Source of the DNA: Brumimicrobium glaciale
Lineage (GTDB): Bacteria; Bacteroidota; Bacteroidia; Flavobacteriales_D; Crocinitomicaceae
Length of the DNA stretch: 64,000 nucleotides
Reading direction: 5' to 3'
Assembly: GCF_004152935.1 (NCBI RefSeq)
Contig: NZ_SETE01000003.1
Location: 513,876-577,875 of the forward strand
A model generated the notes under the pieces. That model saw only the letters and a list, made by a program, of their open reading frames with translations. It ran no database searches and was not told where the DNA came from. The position numbers were made by a program, and so were the translations under genes. Shown piece by piece: positions 25,976 to 36,600 of this stretch (position 1 is its first letter; each line of letters begins with the position of its first letter).

Positions 25976-26968
25976 TTAAGAATTATAAGCCCACCTGAGG
26001 TAAATTGCTCCCCAAGTAAAACCTCCACCGAATGCAGAAAGCACGATGTTGTCACCTTTTTTCAACTTCTTCTCCCAATCCCAAAGGCATAAAGGAAGCG
26101 TTCCAGCTGTGGTGTTACCATATTTTTGAATATTGATCATTACCTTTTCTTTTGGTAAGCCCATGCGATTTGCTGTAGCATCAATAATTCGTAAATTGGC
26201 TTGGTGTGGTACCAACCAATCTACAGTTTCCGCTGTTAAATTATTGCGTTCCATTATTTCAGCAGAAACATCCGCCATGTTTGTTACCGCAAATTTAAAT
26301 ACTGCTTTTCCTTCCTGATAAACATAATGTAAACGTTCATCTACAGTCTTATGACTTGCTGGTAGTTTTGAACCTCCAGCAGGTTGTACTAAATATTTTC
26401 TTCCTTCACCGTCACTTTTCAGGACACTGTCAACGATACCATAACCTTCTTCGTTTGGTTCTAACAAAACTGCACCACCACCATCTCCAAAAATCACACA
26501 AGTTGCGCGATCTTCATAATCGATGATCGAAGACATTTTATCTGCTCCAATGACAATAACTTTTTTGTATTTACCTGTCTCAATAAACTGAGAACCGGTA
26601 GTTAATGCATATATAAATCCAGAACAAGCAGCGTTAACGTCAAAACTCCAAGCATTTTTCATTCCTGTTTTATCAGAAATTATATTTGCAGTTGCAGGAA
26701 ACGGATGATCAGGAGTAACAGTAGCACATATAACTAAATCGATTTCTTCTGGAGAAATTCCCTTTTTGGCCAGTAATTTATTTACTGCGGCTACTCCAAT
26801 GTCTGAAGTAGGATTACCATCTCCAAGCATACGCCTTTCATGAATACCTGTTCGTGAAACTATCCACTCATCAGTTGTGTCAATCATTTTCTCAAGGTCC
26901 TTATTTGTAAGAACATTGTCAGGGACGTACCCTTGAACACCTGTAATTGCTGCTGTTATTTTTTTCAT
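25976..26968 (-). CDS. fabH: 3-oxoacyl-ACP synthase III (KAS III)
   Basis: A 330-aa condensing enzyme that starts fatty-acid elongation from acyl-CoA and malonyl-ACP. The catalytic cysteine is in [13 protein letters not shown] (C115), the catalytic histidine in VPHQANLRI and the asparagine in [11 protein letters not shown]; the GGGFTWGA end is typical. Its start and the plsX stop share one base (TAATG), so translation is coupled. A second, more divergent KAS III-like gene is found at 39188. Confidence 0.97.
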   Translation of the reverse strand: MKKITAAITGVQGYVPDNVLTNKDLEKMIDTTDEWIVSRTGIHERRMLGDGNPTSDIGVAAVNKLLAKKGISPEEIDLVICATVTPDHPFPATANIISDKTGMKNAWSFDVNAACSGFIYALTTGSQFIETGKYKKVIVIGADKMSSIIDYEDRATCVIFGDGGGAVLLEPNEEGYGIVDSVLKSDGEGRKYLVQPAGGSKLPASHKTVDERLHYVYQEGKAVFKFAVTNMADVSAEIMERNNLTAETVDWLVPHQANLRIIDATANRMGLPKEKVMINIQKYGNTTAGTLPLCLWDWEKKLKKGDNIVLSAFGGGFTWGAIYLRWAYNS

Positions 26969-27906
26969 TATGTAAAAGCTTCTTTTATCTTTTTAGTCAA
27001 TTCAGAGCTGGCAACATCATACGCCAAGCACATCATGTTCTTCACAGCAATATCATTAGAGATCCCGTGACCAATAATAACATCTGAATTAACGCCCAAT
27101 ATAGGAGTTCCGCCGTAATTTTCATAATTAAAGCGTTCAAAGTAGCTGTCTTTTATTCCCAAATCCTTTGCAATAGAATAAATTCCTTCGGCTTGTTTTA
27201 AAACAATATTACCTGTGAATCCATCACATACAACTACATCTGCTTTGCCATTAAATAAATCACGACCTTCGATATTTCCAATAAAATTGAAATCATCTGA
27301 ATCCTTCATTAATTTGAAAGCAGATTGCGTAAGTAAGTTTCCTTTTCCTTCTTCTTCACCAATGTTTAATAATCCAACACGTGGATTTTCAATGTTCATT
27401 ACGTTTTTGGCGTAAAGTGAACCTAAACTAGCGAATTGGTATAAAACATCTGGTTTACAATCTGCGTTTGCACCTACATCTAAAATGATGGAATTTTTTC
27501 CACCAACTATAGGCAAAACAGAAGTAATACACGGACGAATTACACCTGGAATGGCATTTACTTTATATATAGAACCAACAAGCATAGCACCGGTATTACC
27601 TGTACTAGCAAATGAATCTATTTTTTTATGGGCTAAAAGCTCAAAACCAACAGAAATTGAACTGTTTGGTTTTTGGGGAATTGCTCGTGTAGGATGATCC
27701 TCCATCGTAATGATGTCAGGAGCATTAACCACAGAGATACGTTCAGAAACTACACCTTTTTCTTTCAAAATAGGCATAATCTCGTCCTCTCGACCGATGA
27801 GAACTAATTCTACATCTTCGGGCAGTTGCTCGAGGGCTAAAATAGCGCCAAGAACATTTGCTCTTGGCGCAAAATCGCCACCGCTAATATCTAATCCAAG
27901 TTTCAT
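26968..27906 (-). CDS. plsX: Phosphate acyltransferase PlsX
   Basis: A 312-aa enzyme forming acyl-phosphate from acyl-ACP for phospholipid synthesis. Family marks are the [17 protein letters not shown] opening (a DxxGGD-type motif), [38 protein letters not shown] and [17 protein letters not shown]. It lies between rpmF and fabH, the standard bacterial arrangement, which links ribosome and membrane-lipid production. Confidence 0.97.
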   Translation of the reverse strand: MKLGLDISGGDFAPRANVLGAILALEQLPEDVELVLIGREDEIMPILKEKGVVSERISVVNAPDIITMEDHPTRAIPQKPNSSISVGFELLAHKKIDSFASTGNTGAMLVGSIYKVNAIPGVIRPCITSVLPIVGGKNSIILDVGANADCKPDVLYQFASLGSLYAKNVMNIENPRVGLLNIGEEEGKGNLLTQSAFKLMKDSDDFNFIGNIEGRDLFNGKADVVVCDGFTGNIVLKQAEGIYSIAKDLGIKDSYFERFNYENYGGTPILGVNSDVIIGHGISNDIAVKNMMCLAYDVASSELTKKIKEAFT

Positions 27907-27942
27907 AAGTGTATTTACACTTTGTTGTGCTGGATCAGCAAA

Positions 27943-28134
27943 TTATACTGCTACTTCTTTCTCAGCAATTACTTGACCTTTGTAGTAAAGTTTACCTTCG
28001 TACCAGTGTGCACGGTGAAATAAATGTGGTTGTCCTGTTGTTGGACAAGTTGAGATATTTCCAGCTATTGCTTTTTTGTGTGTACGTCTTTTATCTCTTC
28101 TTGTAGTCGACGTTCTTCTTTTTGGATGTGCCAT
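27943..28134 (-). CDS. rpmF: 50S ribosomal protein L32
   Basis: A 63-aa basic protein ([20 protein letters not shown]...) with the standard L32 opening and the [24 protein letters not shown] segment. Only one of the usual zinc-type cysteines is kept, as is common in this phylum. It lies between yceD and plsX with 21 and 36 bases of spacing. Confidence 0.97.
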   Translation of the reverse strand: MAHPKRRTSTTRRDKRRTHKKAIAGNISTCPTTGQPHLFHRAHWYEGKLYYKGQVIAEKEVAV

Positions 28135-28155
28135 TTTACTTTATATTTAAGGTTT

Positions 28156-28683
28156 TTAATTCAAATTTCTTAATGCGTCCCAACGCGGATCTGTATCGTC
28201 CTCTTCGTCGGAATCATCTTCATCAGGTTCTGATGAATCAACATATTTATCTATTAAATCTAACATTTCTTCATTGCAATCGTCTTCTTCATGTACTGTT
28301 CGACTTGGCAATGCCACAGTTAACAGTTCATATAAAGTTGACGCGAGATCAATTGTAAATGCTGATATAGGAAGGACAATTAAATTTTCATCCACACTTT
28401 CCTCTTCGCCAAACTTATAAATAATTTGATGCGAAACCTCCACTGGGACGTCCATTAAATCTGTACATCGATCGCATGATTTTTGAATTGTACCAGACAT
28501 TTCAAAATCACCAATCAACATGGTGTCTTTCTTATTCAGTTGGAAATCGACTTTTACATCGCCTCCTAGAATAATAGAATACGCTAACTCTTCAAAGAAC
28601 GCTGTCGTTATTTCAAACTCAAATGAATGTTTTCCATTCTTTAAGCCCTCAAACGGTATAATAAACTCTTTATTCGAAGCCAT
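28156..28683 (-). CDS. yceD: YceD/DUF177-family protein (large ribosomal RNA accumulation protein-like)
   Basis: About 175 aa, starting MASNKEFIIPFEGLKNGKHSFEFEI; I chose the ATG ending at 28683, since the extra upstream TTG codons add nothing. The DUF177 core is CDRCTDLMDVPVEVSHQIIYKFGEEE followed by IDLASTLYELLTVALPSRTVHEEDDC. The tail is very acidic (EPDEDDSDEEDDTDPRWDALRNL) and keeps the family DPRW/ALxxL ending. It precedes rpmF in almost all bacteria and affects 23S rRNA levels. It is the first gene of the run that ends with accC. Confidence 0.9.
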   Translation of the reverse strand: MASNKEFIIPFEGLKNGKHSFEFEITTAFFEELAYSIILGGDVKVDFQLNKKDTMLIGDFEMSGTIQKSCDRCTDLMDVPVEVSHQIIYKFGEEESVDENLIVLPISAFTIDLASTLYELLTVALPSRTVHEEDDCNEEMLDLIDKYVDSSEPDEDDSDEEDDTDPRWDALRNLN

Positions 28684-28882
28684 AATGTCCAAAAAATTTG
28701 GAGTGCAAATGTATAAAAATATATAGACATCGCAATTCTTCTTACAAAAGAATCTACAAAGTTACTCTTTTTTGTACGAAACAAGTTATGAACACATGTT
28801 AACTTTTATTTTTTTACCCATTTCTGAGACTTATTTTTACTCCTTTTTTACTTTCTCGGGCGTGATTGTTATTTTTACCCTA

Positions 28883-29509
28883 ATGTTTCATACTGAAAAA
28901 ATAAATTACGGACCTGTCTCGGTTTTTTTACTCTATTACGATGATTTCGTAACGGAGGAACATCTGCATAATTTATTACCGGCAGAACATCAAAAACTAG
29001 AAACACTTAAACATCCCTCCAGAAGAAGGGAGTATGTGGCAACACGTGTTTTGAGAACAATGCATTTTGGGAATGAACCAATTCTTTATTCTGAAATTGG
29101 TGCTCCTTATGTAGAGGGGGAAGGATTTATTTCAATTTCACATGCAAATCATGTGGTTGGAATGGCTTATTGTAAATCTTTTCAAGTAGGACTAGACTTA
29201 GAACCAATTCACGAAAAAGTGATGCGGGTGAAACACAAGTTTCTAAGTGCCGAAGAAAAAGAATTGACCGACACCTCATCTGTTGAAGAAATGATAAAAG
29301 TTTGGTCGGGTAAAGAAGCTTTGTATAAATTAGCTGGACGAAAAGAAATTATCTTTGCTGAAAATTTATTGCTCACAAGGATCGATGACCTCAAATGGAA
29401 AGGTAGAATTTATTTCTCTAACAATAGGAAGGAAGTGGAACTCACTTTGGATACTAAAAACAATTTTGTAATTTCAATTAATGCATCTCCAGTTTATGAA
29501 GTTAAGTAA
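28883..29509 (+). CDS. 4'-phosphopantetheinyl transferase superfamily protein
   Basis: Transfers 4'-phosphopantetheine from CoA to carrier proteins. The Sfp/AcpT core is visible: SRRREYVATRVLR, PYVEGEGFISISHANHVVGMAY, the magnesium-binding VGLDLEP and KVWSGKEALYKLAGRKEI (the WxxKEAxxK motif). I placed the start at 28883 (MFHTEKINYGPVSVF). An upstream in-frame extension of 37 codons is hydrophobic and lies in the divergent promoter region, so it is unlikely to be coding. The end overlaps the PcrB-like gene by 14 bases. Confidence 0.88.
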   Translation: MFHTEKINYGPVSVFLLYYDDFVTEEHLHNLLPAEHQKLETLKHPSRRREYVATRVLRTMHFGNEPILYSEIGAPYVEGEGFISISHANHVVGMAYCKSFQVGLDLEPIHEKVMRVKHKFLSAEEKELTDTSSVEEMIKVWSGKEALYKLAGRKEIIFAENLLLTRIDDLKWKGRIYFSNNRKEVELTLDTKNNFVISINASPVYEVK

Positions 29510-30242
29510 AGAAATATTCAATAAGTTAAATTCGAAAACTGGTCAAATTGCTGTTTTAATTGATCCAGAAGAGACAAATTCCGTTGAAAAACTTCAAATA
29601 ATCGTTGAAAAAGCAAAATTCGCCAGTGTGGATTACTTCTTTATCGGAGGAAGCACAGTCACGAGATCAGATTTTCAAAAGACAACTTCTATTTTGAAAT
29701 CTTTGACGGATATTCCTCTGGTTATTTTCCCTGGAGATCATCAACAATTATCAAATGACGCAGATGCATTGCTGTATTTGAGTTTGCTGTCAGGTAGAAA
29801 TCCGGAGTATTTAATTGGTCAGCATGTGAAAAGTGCCCAAGAAGTGATTCAACTGGATTTAGAAATAATTCCAACCGCTTATATTTTAATTGACGGAGGA
29901 AAACAATCGACTGTTGCGTATGTGAGCCAAACTACCCCAATTCCTAGAGACAACACACAAATAGCTTTGAATACTGCCATTGCAGGAACGCTTCAAGGAA
30001 ATAAAGTGGTGTATTTTGATGCTGGAAGTGGAGCGAACCAACCTGTAGATGCGCAATTAATTAAACAAGTGAAAGCGCAATTAGAAACGGTGACGATTGT
30101 TGGCGGTGGAGTGCGTTCTATTGAGCAAATTGAAGCCCTAAAGTCTGTTGGAACAAATGTGATTGTGATTGGGAATAAAATAGAGGAAGACATTGATTTT
30201 TTGTTGGATATTCAGAATTACAAATCTAAAGTGTTGTCATGA
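29496..30242 (+). CDS. Geranylgeranylglyceryl-phosphate synthase-like protein (PcrB/GGGPS family)
   Basis: A 248-aa TIM-barrel prenyltransferase. Landmarks are IAVLIDPEE, YFFIGGSTVTRSDF, PLVIFPGDHQQLSNDADALLYLSLLSGRNPEYLIGQH, the TAYILIDGGKQSTVAYVSQT strand, YFDAGSGANQPV and TIVGGGVRSIEQI (phosphate-binding loop). Archaea use the enzyme to join geranylgeranyl to glycerol-1-phosphate. Bacteroidota carry group II homologues whose physiological product is little known. I use the ATG at 29496 (MKLSKEIFNKL), inside the end of the PPTase gene. The following gene overlaps its stop by 4 bases. Confidence 0.88.
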   Translation: MKLSKEIFNKLNSKTGQIAVLIDPEETNSVEKLQIIVEKAKFASVDYFFIGGSTVTRSDFQKTTSILKSLTDIPLVIFPGDHQQLSNDADALLYLSLLSGRNPEYLIGQHVKSAQEVIQLDLEIIPTAYILIDGGKQSTVAYVSQTTPIPRDNTQIALNTAIAGTLQGNKVVYFDAGSGANQPVDAQLIKQVKAQLETVTIVGGGVRSIEQIEALKSVGTNVIVIGNKIEEDIDFLLDIQNYKSKVLS

Positions 30243-31855
30243 AATTCATTAGTGTTAGAAGGTTAGCAGCTGTTTTAAAGCTGGAAGTTTCACGCACAAA
30301 TGATGAATTAATTCATAAATTAAAACAGTCGGTTGATCAACATTTCCTTAAAAATCAAATTCTAAATGCTTTTGGACAAGATTTCGCTCAACAAGAGCTG
30401 ATCTTTATTTTAAATCAACTAAAAGAGGAGAATATTCCTGTTTTCCATGAATGGATTGAAGAAGATCGTCTCTTGGTTGAATATTTATTTAGTTCTGGAG
30501 AAATTATTTTGGAAAATGAAGATGTGATTTTATCTAAGGAAAATGACTTATTTGAAACATATCAAAATTTCCTTGAAACTTATCTAGCTCCAATTTTATC
30601 AAAGAAACTTTCTGAATTCATAAAGGAAGGAAACTTAACAGAATTGGGTAATCATTTAAGATTTAGTCCACTTTTGGCTAAGAAGAAACGCATTGAAATT
30701 CAGCAGGCGGTAGTTTCCTACTTGCGACAATCGATTGCTCAATTAAAAGTAAGTCATGACCAAGAATTACAAAAGCAACTTAAACTCGTTTTTTCGATAG
30801 AGTTCGTTCAGTTACTGAATGAATTAGATGAAAGTTTCTACGCTGATTCTATAAAATATTTTGACACAGCAAGACTAGTCGTTCAAAGGAATGATTTAAG
30901 TCTGTTGGTTCTGGACAGAATTAAATCTGCTATTTTAAGTTTAAATTTGAACAAAGAAGACCATCAAAAGGTGGTAGATTTCAGTAGTTCAAATGCTTTT
31001 AGAGCAAGAGTTAAAAAACCAAACTCAAGAATCAATGAGATGGTGAAATCACCTTTCTTTATTGTAGCGGTGATAGTGGTTTTGGTGAATTTTATTTTTT
31101 TGGATTCGGAGGGGGAAGTGGAAATTAATAATAGTGAAGAGAACGTATTTGTAACTTCATATTTAGATGATAATGAAATTAGAGACTTTCCATTCCTGAT
31201 AGACACGTTTAACCTTGAGATAACTTACAAAATTCTTCAAGAAGCGAGTGTTGCCAATTATCGCCCGCTTTATATTGGTGTTAAAAATGACACTTTAGAT
31301 GTTAATTATAATCTTTCGAAATACTATGCACCACCACCTGACATTGAAGTTATTGAGATAGATTCAACAATTCCACCAAAAAGTGAGATTGAGAAAAATA
31401 AAATAAGACAAAATCACGATAAGATCTCTGAATATTTTAAGGATTTATCTTTTGAAAAGAAATGTCCGGATTGGTACGATTCAAAAATAAAAATTACAAT
31501 AGGCACAACTCAGAAGATTAGAAATGTTGGCTCAAAGAAGTATGAAGACACAGATTTTATTTATGAAGCTTATCCAGTTATTTTAGAAAACACTTCTGAC
31601 AGCACTATTATAATTGGTTATGGTTCTCAGATTCCATTGATTTTAGAATTGAAAGATGAAAGTGGAGAATGGAAAGCTACCGAAACTATGTTTACTTACA
31701 TGTGTGGGAATGGACTTCCTTCAATTTTATTACCCAAAGGAGAGATCGTTCTGACTTCAGTTCCTGTTATGAAAGACGAGAAGAAAATTCGATTTAGGTT
31801 GAAAATTGGTGGGAATTATTCTAGGGAATTTGGTGGGGTTTTAAGTAATGAGTGA
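30239..31855 (+). CDS. Unknown single-pass membrane protein (538 aa)
   Basis: An N-terminal helical, charged region of about 265 residues (HWIEEDRLLVEYLF..., RKKRIEIQQAVVSYLRQSIAQLKV) precedes one transmembrane segment (about 272-287, FFIVAVIVVLVNFIFL). About 250 residues of mixed composition follow (CPDWYDSKIKITIGTTQKI, YPVILENTSDSTIIIGYGSQIPLILELKD). By charge the first part should be cytoplasmic and the last part periplasmic. I recognise no family. The start overlaps the PcrB-like gene by 4 bases (ATGA), so it is coupled to a lipid gene rather than to the condensin-like operon that starts 68 bases after its stop. Confidence 0.6.
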   Translation: MKFISVRRLAAVLKLEVSRTNDELIHKLKQSVDQHFLKNQILNAFGQDFAQQELIFILNQLKEENIPVFHEWIEEDRLLVEYLFSSGEIILENEDVILSKENDLFETYQNFLETYLAPILSKKLSEFIKEGNLTELGNHLRFSPLLAKKKRIEIQQAVVSYLRQSIAQLKVSHDQELQKQLKLVFSIEFVQLLNELDESFYADSIKYFDTARLVVQRNDLSLLVLDRIKSAILSLNLNKEDHQKVVDFSSSNAFRARVKKPNSRINEMVKSPFFIVAVIVVLVNFIFLDSEGEVEINNSEENVFVTSYLDDNEIRDFPFLIDTFNLEITYKILQEASVANYRPLYIGVKNDTLDVNYNLSKYYAPPPDIEVIEIDSTIPPKSEIEKNKIRQNHDKISEYFKDLSFEKKCPDWYDSKIKITIGTTQKIRNVGSKKYEDTDFIYEAYPVILENTSDSTIIIGYGSQIPLILELKDESGEWKATETMFTYMCGNGLPSILLPKGEIVLTSVPVMKDEKKIRFRLKIGGNYSREFGGVLSNE

Positions 31856-31923
31856 TGCGTTTTTCCGGAAAATGAGTAAGTTTGGAAAAAGACACTTTTT
31901 AAGCTAATACTTGAAGTAATAAA

Positions 31924-33120
31924 ATGAATACTTTCAACGACATAAAGGAATTGGTATCTGCTCTAAAAAGAGAAGAGAAATTGATTTCTGAAATGTTTAG
32001 TAAGCGGAAATCCATTGACTATAAATATAGTGATGCTATTGAATTAGTCGATACTGACGAAAATCGAATTGACTTCTTGATTGCAAGAGCTGTAATTCGG
32101 GAAAACGGAGGTTATTTAGAACTTGATGATCAATATTTAGACTTTTTCGAGCAGATATTGGATGTAAATGAGGAAATCAATCTTTCTTATATTGATGAGA
32201 ATATTAAAAACATCAAAGAAAATATTGGTTACTTTCTCAATGAAAATAGTGAAACGCGAAAGTATGGTTATCTAAAGTTTATTAAAAAAACACTTAGAAA
32301 AATTGGAAGTATAACAATCAGAAGTGTAGTTGATATTCGACGAAATATTGAGAATACTTTCAAAAATGAGGCGAACTATAAGAACAAGCAACTAAAACTT
32401 GAAAATCTGGATCAAAAACGGAGTTTAGTTGAGAAACTGATTGTCCAAACATTGCTTTTAATTGATAAAGAAGAACTGACTTTTTTCAATAGGGCTTTAG
32501 ATGAAGAATTAAAAAGAGTAATTGTCGATTTGAAATTTCAGCTTAGAGAATGTTCACACAACTTAATTGAAATAGAAAAACAGATTATTGATTATCTGAA
32601 TCAAATCAAACATCAAGGAAAGTTCTTAGAAAAACTGAGAAAGCTAAAGTATTTGAAAGACCACTTTACGATTGAAGCTGAAACAGATATTAAGCAGATT
32701 TTAGCCAATAAGAATCAGGTCATTTTTGAAAAGAGAATTCCTGAACCTTTGAATTTGTCGCTTGATTTTATCCGAGAAAATGAAAAAGCGTTTGAAGCGA
32801 TTAAAAGAATTGCTGAAAATCATAAAGACAGAAAACTGTTCAAACCTGAAATAGCTGATTATATCTCTTCGGAATTTCTTGAGAATACAATAGAAGAAGA
32901 GATAATGATTAACTTGGATGAGTTGCGAAATCAATTTATTGCAACAAGTGATAATTTATTCAATTTCATTATGAATTATGACTTTTTGAGACAAGTTGAT
33001 TTTGATGAAAGAGTAACAATATTCTGTCAAATCACTTCACAATATGAAAAAGATTTAAGAATTGAAGATGATTTTGAAATAGCAAACGGAGTCGAATTTG
33101 CTCTGGTTTATCCAAAATAA
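31924..33120 (+). CDS. Kleisin-like condensin subunit, JetA/MukF-like (Wadjet-type)
   Basis: A 398-aa soluble, mainly helical protein. The N-terminus (ELVSALKREEKLISEMFSKRKSIDYKYSDAIELVDTDENRIDFLIARAVIRENGGYLELDDQYLDFFEQIL) looks like a winged-helix dimerisation region. The centre is long helices (residues about 140-240, SLVEKLIVQTLLLIDKEEL). The C-terminus is again compact. Size and position as the first of four genes match JetA of Wadjet and MksF/MukF kleisins, which bridge the SMC heads. Direct sequence similarity is too low to see by eye; the call depends on the next three genes, especially the SMC. Confidence 0.6.
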   Translation: MNTFNDIKELVSALKREEKLISEMFSKRKSIDYKYSDAIELVDTDENRIDFLIARAVIRENGGYLELDDQYLDFFEQILDVNEEINLSYIDENIKNIKENIGYFLNENSETRKYGYLKFIKKTLRKIGSITIRSVVDIRRNIENTFKNEANYKNKQLKLENLDQKRSLVEKLIVQTLLLIDKEELTFFNRALDEELKRVIVDLKFQLRECSHNLIEIEKQIIDYLNQIKHQGKFLEKLRKLKYLKDHFTIEAETDIKQILANKNQVIFEKRIPEPLNLSLDFIRENEKAFEAIKRIAENHKDRKLFKPEIADYISSEFLENTIEEEIMINLDELRNQFIATSDNLFNFIMNYDFLRQVDFDERVTIFCQITSQYEKDLRIEDDFEIANGVEFALVYPK

Positions 33121-33125
33121 GTAAT

Positions 33126-33698
33126 ATGATTACAAAATATACTTCCGAAATATTTGATGTTCTTCGTAGAGGACAATTTATTTGTTCCAATAGTCCGAAC
33201 GAACATATTCAAACACTTTACAGGGTTTTAGAATACGATAAAACCTTCGAGGATTTGTATGCTTATTTTTATCAAATCAATTATATTTTAGAGCATGGAA
33301 ATGAGTATTTCTATTTCAGTCGAGATGAAAAAAATGTTGATTTGGATAGAAAGCTTAGAAAGGCATTTGAATGGATTGATGTTTTAGATTTCTTTAAAAC
33401 TTTTGATTCATCTTTTGATGTTGGATATAGATTTTCACCTTCCGATATTATTAATCAACTAAAAAACAACGCTGATTTAACTTCAAAGTTTGATTATCTT
33501 AAGAAAGTCAGTGGTGATAAAACGAGTCATTCAGATAGGGTTAAAAAGATAATTGGCAAATTAGTAGATGATAATTTCATAATGCTTGAAGACGAAATAT
33601 CTGAAACATATAAAGTAATGACTTCTTTCAATTATTTAAAAGAAATCATTACAGCTATTAATATTCCAGAAGAAGTAGAAAATGAGATACCTGAATAA
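33126..33698 (+). CDS. MukE/JetB-like KITE subunit of the condensin-like complex
   Basis: A 190-aa protein. It begins YTSEIFDVLRRGQFICSNSPNEHIQTLYRVLEYDKTFEDLYAYFYQINYILEHGNEYFYF, following the MukE/JetB pattern (a winged-helix start with LxxGxFI, then LY, then a GYFYF-like strand). The second half (DRVKKIIGKLVDDNFIMLEDEISETYKVMTSFNYLKEII) looks like another winged helix. KITE subunits bind the kleisin as dimers. It starts 5 bases after the kleisin-like gene and overlaps the SMC gene by 17 bases. The family call is moderately sure from pattern plus context. Confidence 0.65.
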   Translation: MITKYTSEIFDVLRRGQFICSNSPNEHIQTLYRVLEYDKTFEDLYAYFYQINYILEHGNEYFYFSRDEKNVDLDRKLRKAFEWIDVLDFFKTFDSSFDVGYRFSPSDIINQLKNNADLTSKFDYLKKVSGDKTSHSDRVKKIIGKLVDDNFIMLEDEISETYKVMTSFNYLKEIITAINIPEEVENEIPE

Positions 33699-36600
33699 GA
33701 TTGTATTTATAAACAGTGCATCAGTAAGCTATGCTGAAATTGAACTAGATGGAAATGTTCATTTAATCGGAACTCAAGGAGTAGGTAAGAGTACTTTATT
33801 ACGTGCCATTCTGTTCTTCTACAATGCGAATAAATCCAAATTAGGAATTCCAAGAGAAAAGAAAGGATTTGATGATTATTACTTTCAATATCAAAACTCA
33901 TATATCATTTATGAAGTTGAAAAAGAGGGTGTACCTTTCTGTGTTTTGGCTTATAAGGTAAATGGAAAAGTTGCGTTTAGATTCTTTAATTCTAGATATG
34001 AAAGAGAGCTATTTATTGATGAAAATAATAGAGCTTTTGAAAGTTGGGATAAAATAAGAAATGCTTTAGGTAAAGAAATTCATTACAGTACAATTGTATC
34101 CAGTTATGAGGATTTCCGAAGGATAATTTATGGAGACAATAAAGGACTGAAACCTGATTTTAGGAAATACGCATTGATAGAGAGTAAGCAATATCAAAAT
34201 ATTCCTAGAACAATTCAAAATGTTCTTTTGAACTCAAACCTAGAGGCTAAATTTATCAAAGACACGATTATAAACTCTATAAATGAAGATGAAACTACGA
34301 TAGATATAGAAAACTATTCGAAAGTTCATTTAATAGATTTTGAAAGAGAAATCAATGACATAAGAATATGGTTTAAAGCCAATAAAAAAGGTGAAATTGT
34401 TATTCGGAATCAAGCAGAAAGAGTCATTGATAAATACCGTATTCATAATTTTTTGATTGGGGAAAAGAAACAATTGGCCCATGCTTTAGGATTTAGGATG
34501 GATTTTATTGAGAAAGAAAAACCACTTTTGATTTCTAATTCTTCCAAAGAAAACAATGTATTAATCGAGCTTTTTAATAAGAGGGAAAACTTAAAAGACC
34601 TTCATTTAAAAAGAGAACAAAAATTAGTTTCTGATATTGATTATGTAAAGAAAGAATTAATCAAAGCGGCAAAAAAGCAAACTGAATACGACAATCAAAA
34701 TATAGATGAAGTAATTCGGAAAGTAATTCAGAGAGACACTTTAGAAAGAGAACTCAGAACTTTAGGAGAAGAAAAGAGCTTATTAAAATCTGCTTTTGGT
34801 CAAATTAGTCAAAAGTATGAATCTTTAATTTCGCAAGTTCAAAATCAACAACAAGAGTTTACTAATCACCGAAGTGCTGAGGTTAATAACATTAAGAGTG
34901 AGTCTGGCGAGAGCAGGGAAAAACTTTTTGAGACCTACGTAAAGCTTATTGTTCAAGTTGAAAATGATAATCAAACTGAAAAAGAAACGGCATTTAATGA
35001 ATTAAATAGTGTAGTTGAAAGAGAAAACACCTTAAAAAGGAAGAAATCCGAGTTGAAATATCAGGTCTTTTATGATGTTGAAATTAATAAATGTAAAATA
35101 GAGATCAACGAAATTAAAGAAAAAGTTGCGGGTGCGAATAGCACTATTCTTAATTCAAAAAATGAGGTAAATATACTGCGAAAAGAATGGGAGCTTGAAG
35201 AAAAAGAAATCGTGAGATCAACAGGGTTAAAAGTAGACTCAATCAATAGCAAAAAAACTAAATTTACTGATCAAATTCAATTGTTAGAGAATAAGATTGC
35301 CCAAAGTAAATCTTCACTTTACGGTTGGTTAAATGATTACGTTCCGAATTGGGAAAATACTATTGGAAAAGTAATTGATGAAGACAATGTTCTTTTTAAT
35401 TCTGAATTGAATCCTAAATTAATCAATGAGCGTTCAGATACCTTTTTTGGTGTTGAATTGAATTTAAACGGATTAAATAACCGTACTAAAACTTTAACAG
35501 AGTACAATGATGAGATTACAGAATTTAAAATAGAAAATGCTAATCTACATAAATCACTTCTTCAACTAAATGAGGATAAGGAAGATGATTTACAAAAGCT
35601 TAAAACAAAATTCAGGAAAAAGCTTAAAGGTTTTAAAGATGTTATTGCAGAGAATGAATATTTTATTGAGCAATCTGACCAAAAATTAAAGAAGATTCAA
35701 GTTGAATTGAGTGAATGGCTTGAAAAATCTAAATCAGAGAAAATTAAGATTTCAAATGAGATTGAAAATAAGCTGAATGAAGTTACTTCTGACAAAGTAA
35801 AAGCACAAGATAAGCTAGGGAAAATTAAAATTGGAATAAAGCGTAAAATCACTTTAAAAGAAAACGAAAGAGATTCCGCGATTTTAAGTTTACAGACTTT
35901 GAATCAAACTAGAATTGATGAAATTCAACTTAATATTTCTAATAATAAAGAAGAATCTGAAAAACGAGTTCAAGAGTTAAGAAAAGAAGAAACTTCTGAA
36001 CTTGATATTAAAGGAGCTGATATCAAAAGGATTACTCTAATTGAAAACAGATTATTGGAAGTTGAAAAAGCAATCGAATACATTAGAAATAATGAAGCTA
36101 TTGTAATTGAATACAAGAAAGATAAAAGAGAGCTTTTTGACCGAATTCCTGAGTTTAGGGCTGAAAAAATAACTTTGGAAAAAAGACAAAATTTAATTCT
36201 AGAAGAACATAAAGATGAAATTGTTAAACTAGATAAAAAGTATTTTGATCAGAAAACGGTTGTTGATGGTATACAATCAGAAGTCGACGAATTTAATACA
36301 GACGAAAAAGAATTTGCGGAATTCAAAAAACTTGATGCCTTCATAAATATTCAAACTTATTTTTCTGATGCAATTTCAGAAGATAAAGACTTGAAAACTG
36401 CTCACTCTATTATTTCAGAGATCAAGGGGAGGTATTATAAAGGAATTGAGAATTTCAAAGAGTTACAACAAAATATCAATGCTTTTAACGGTAATTTCAC
36501 CTATAAAAACATTTTCTCTTTTAAAACTGACTTAAACAATGATGAAGACTTTTTAAGTTTTGCATCAGATTTAAAGGAGTTTACGGAAGAAGATAAAATC

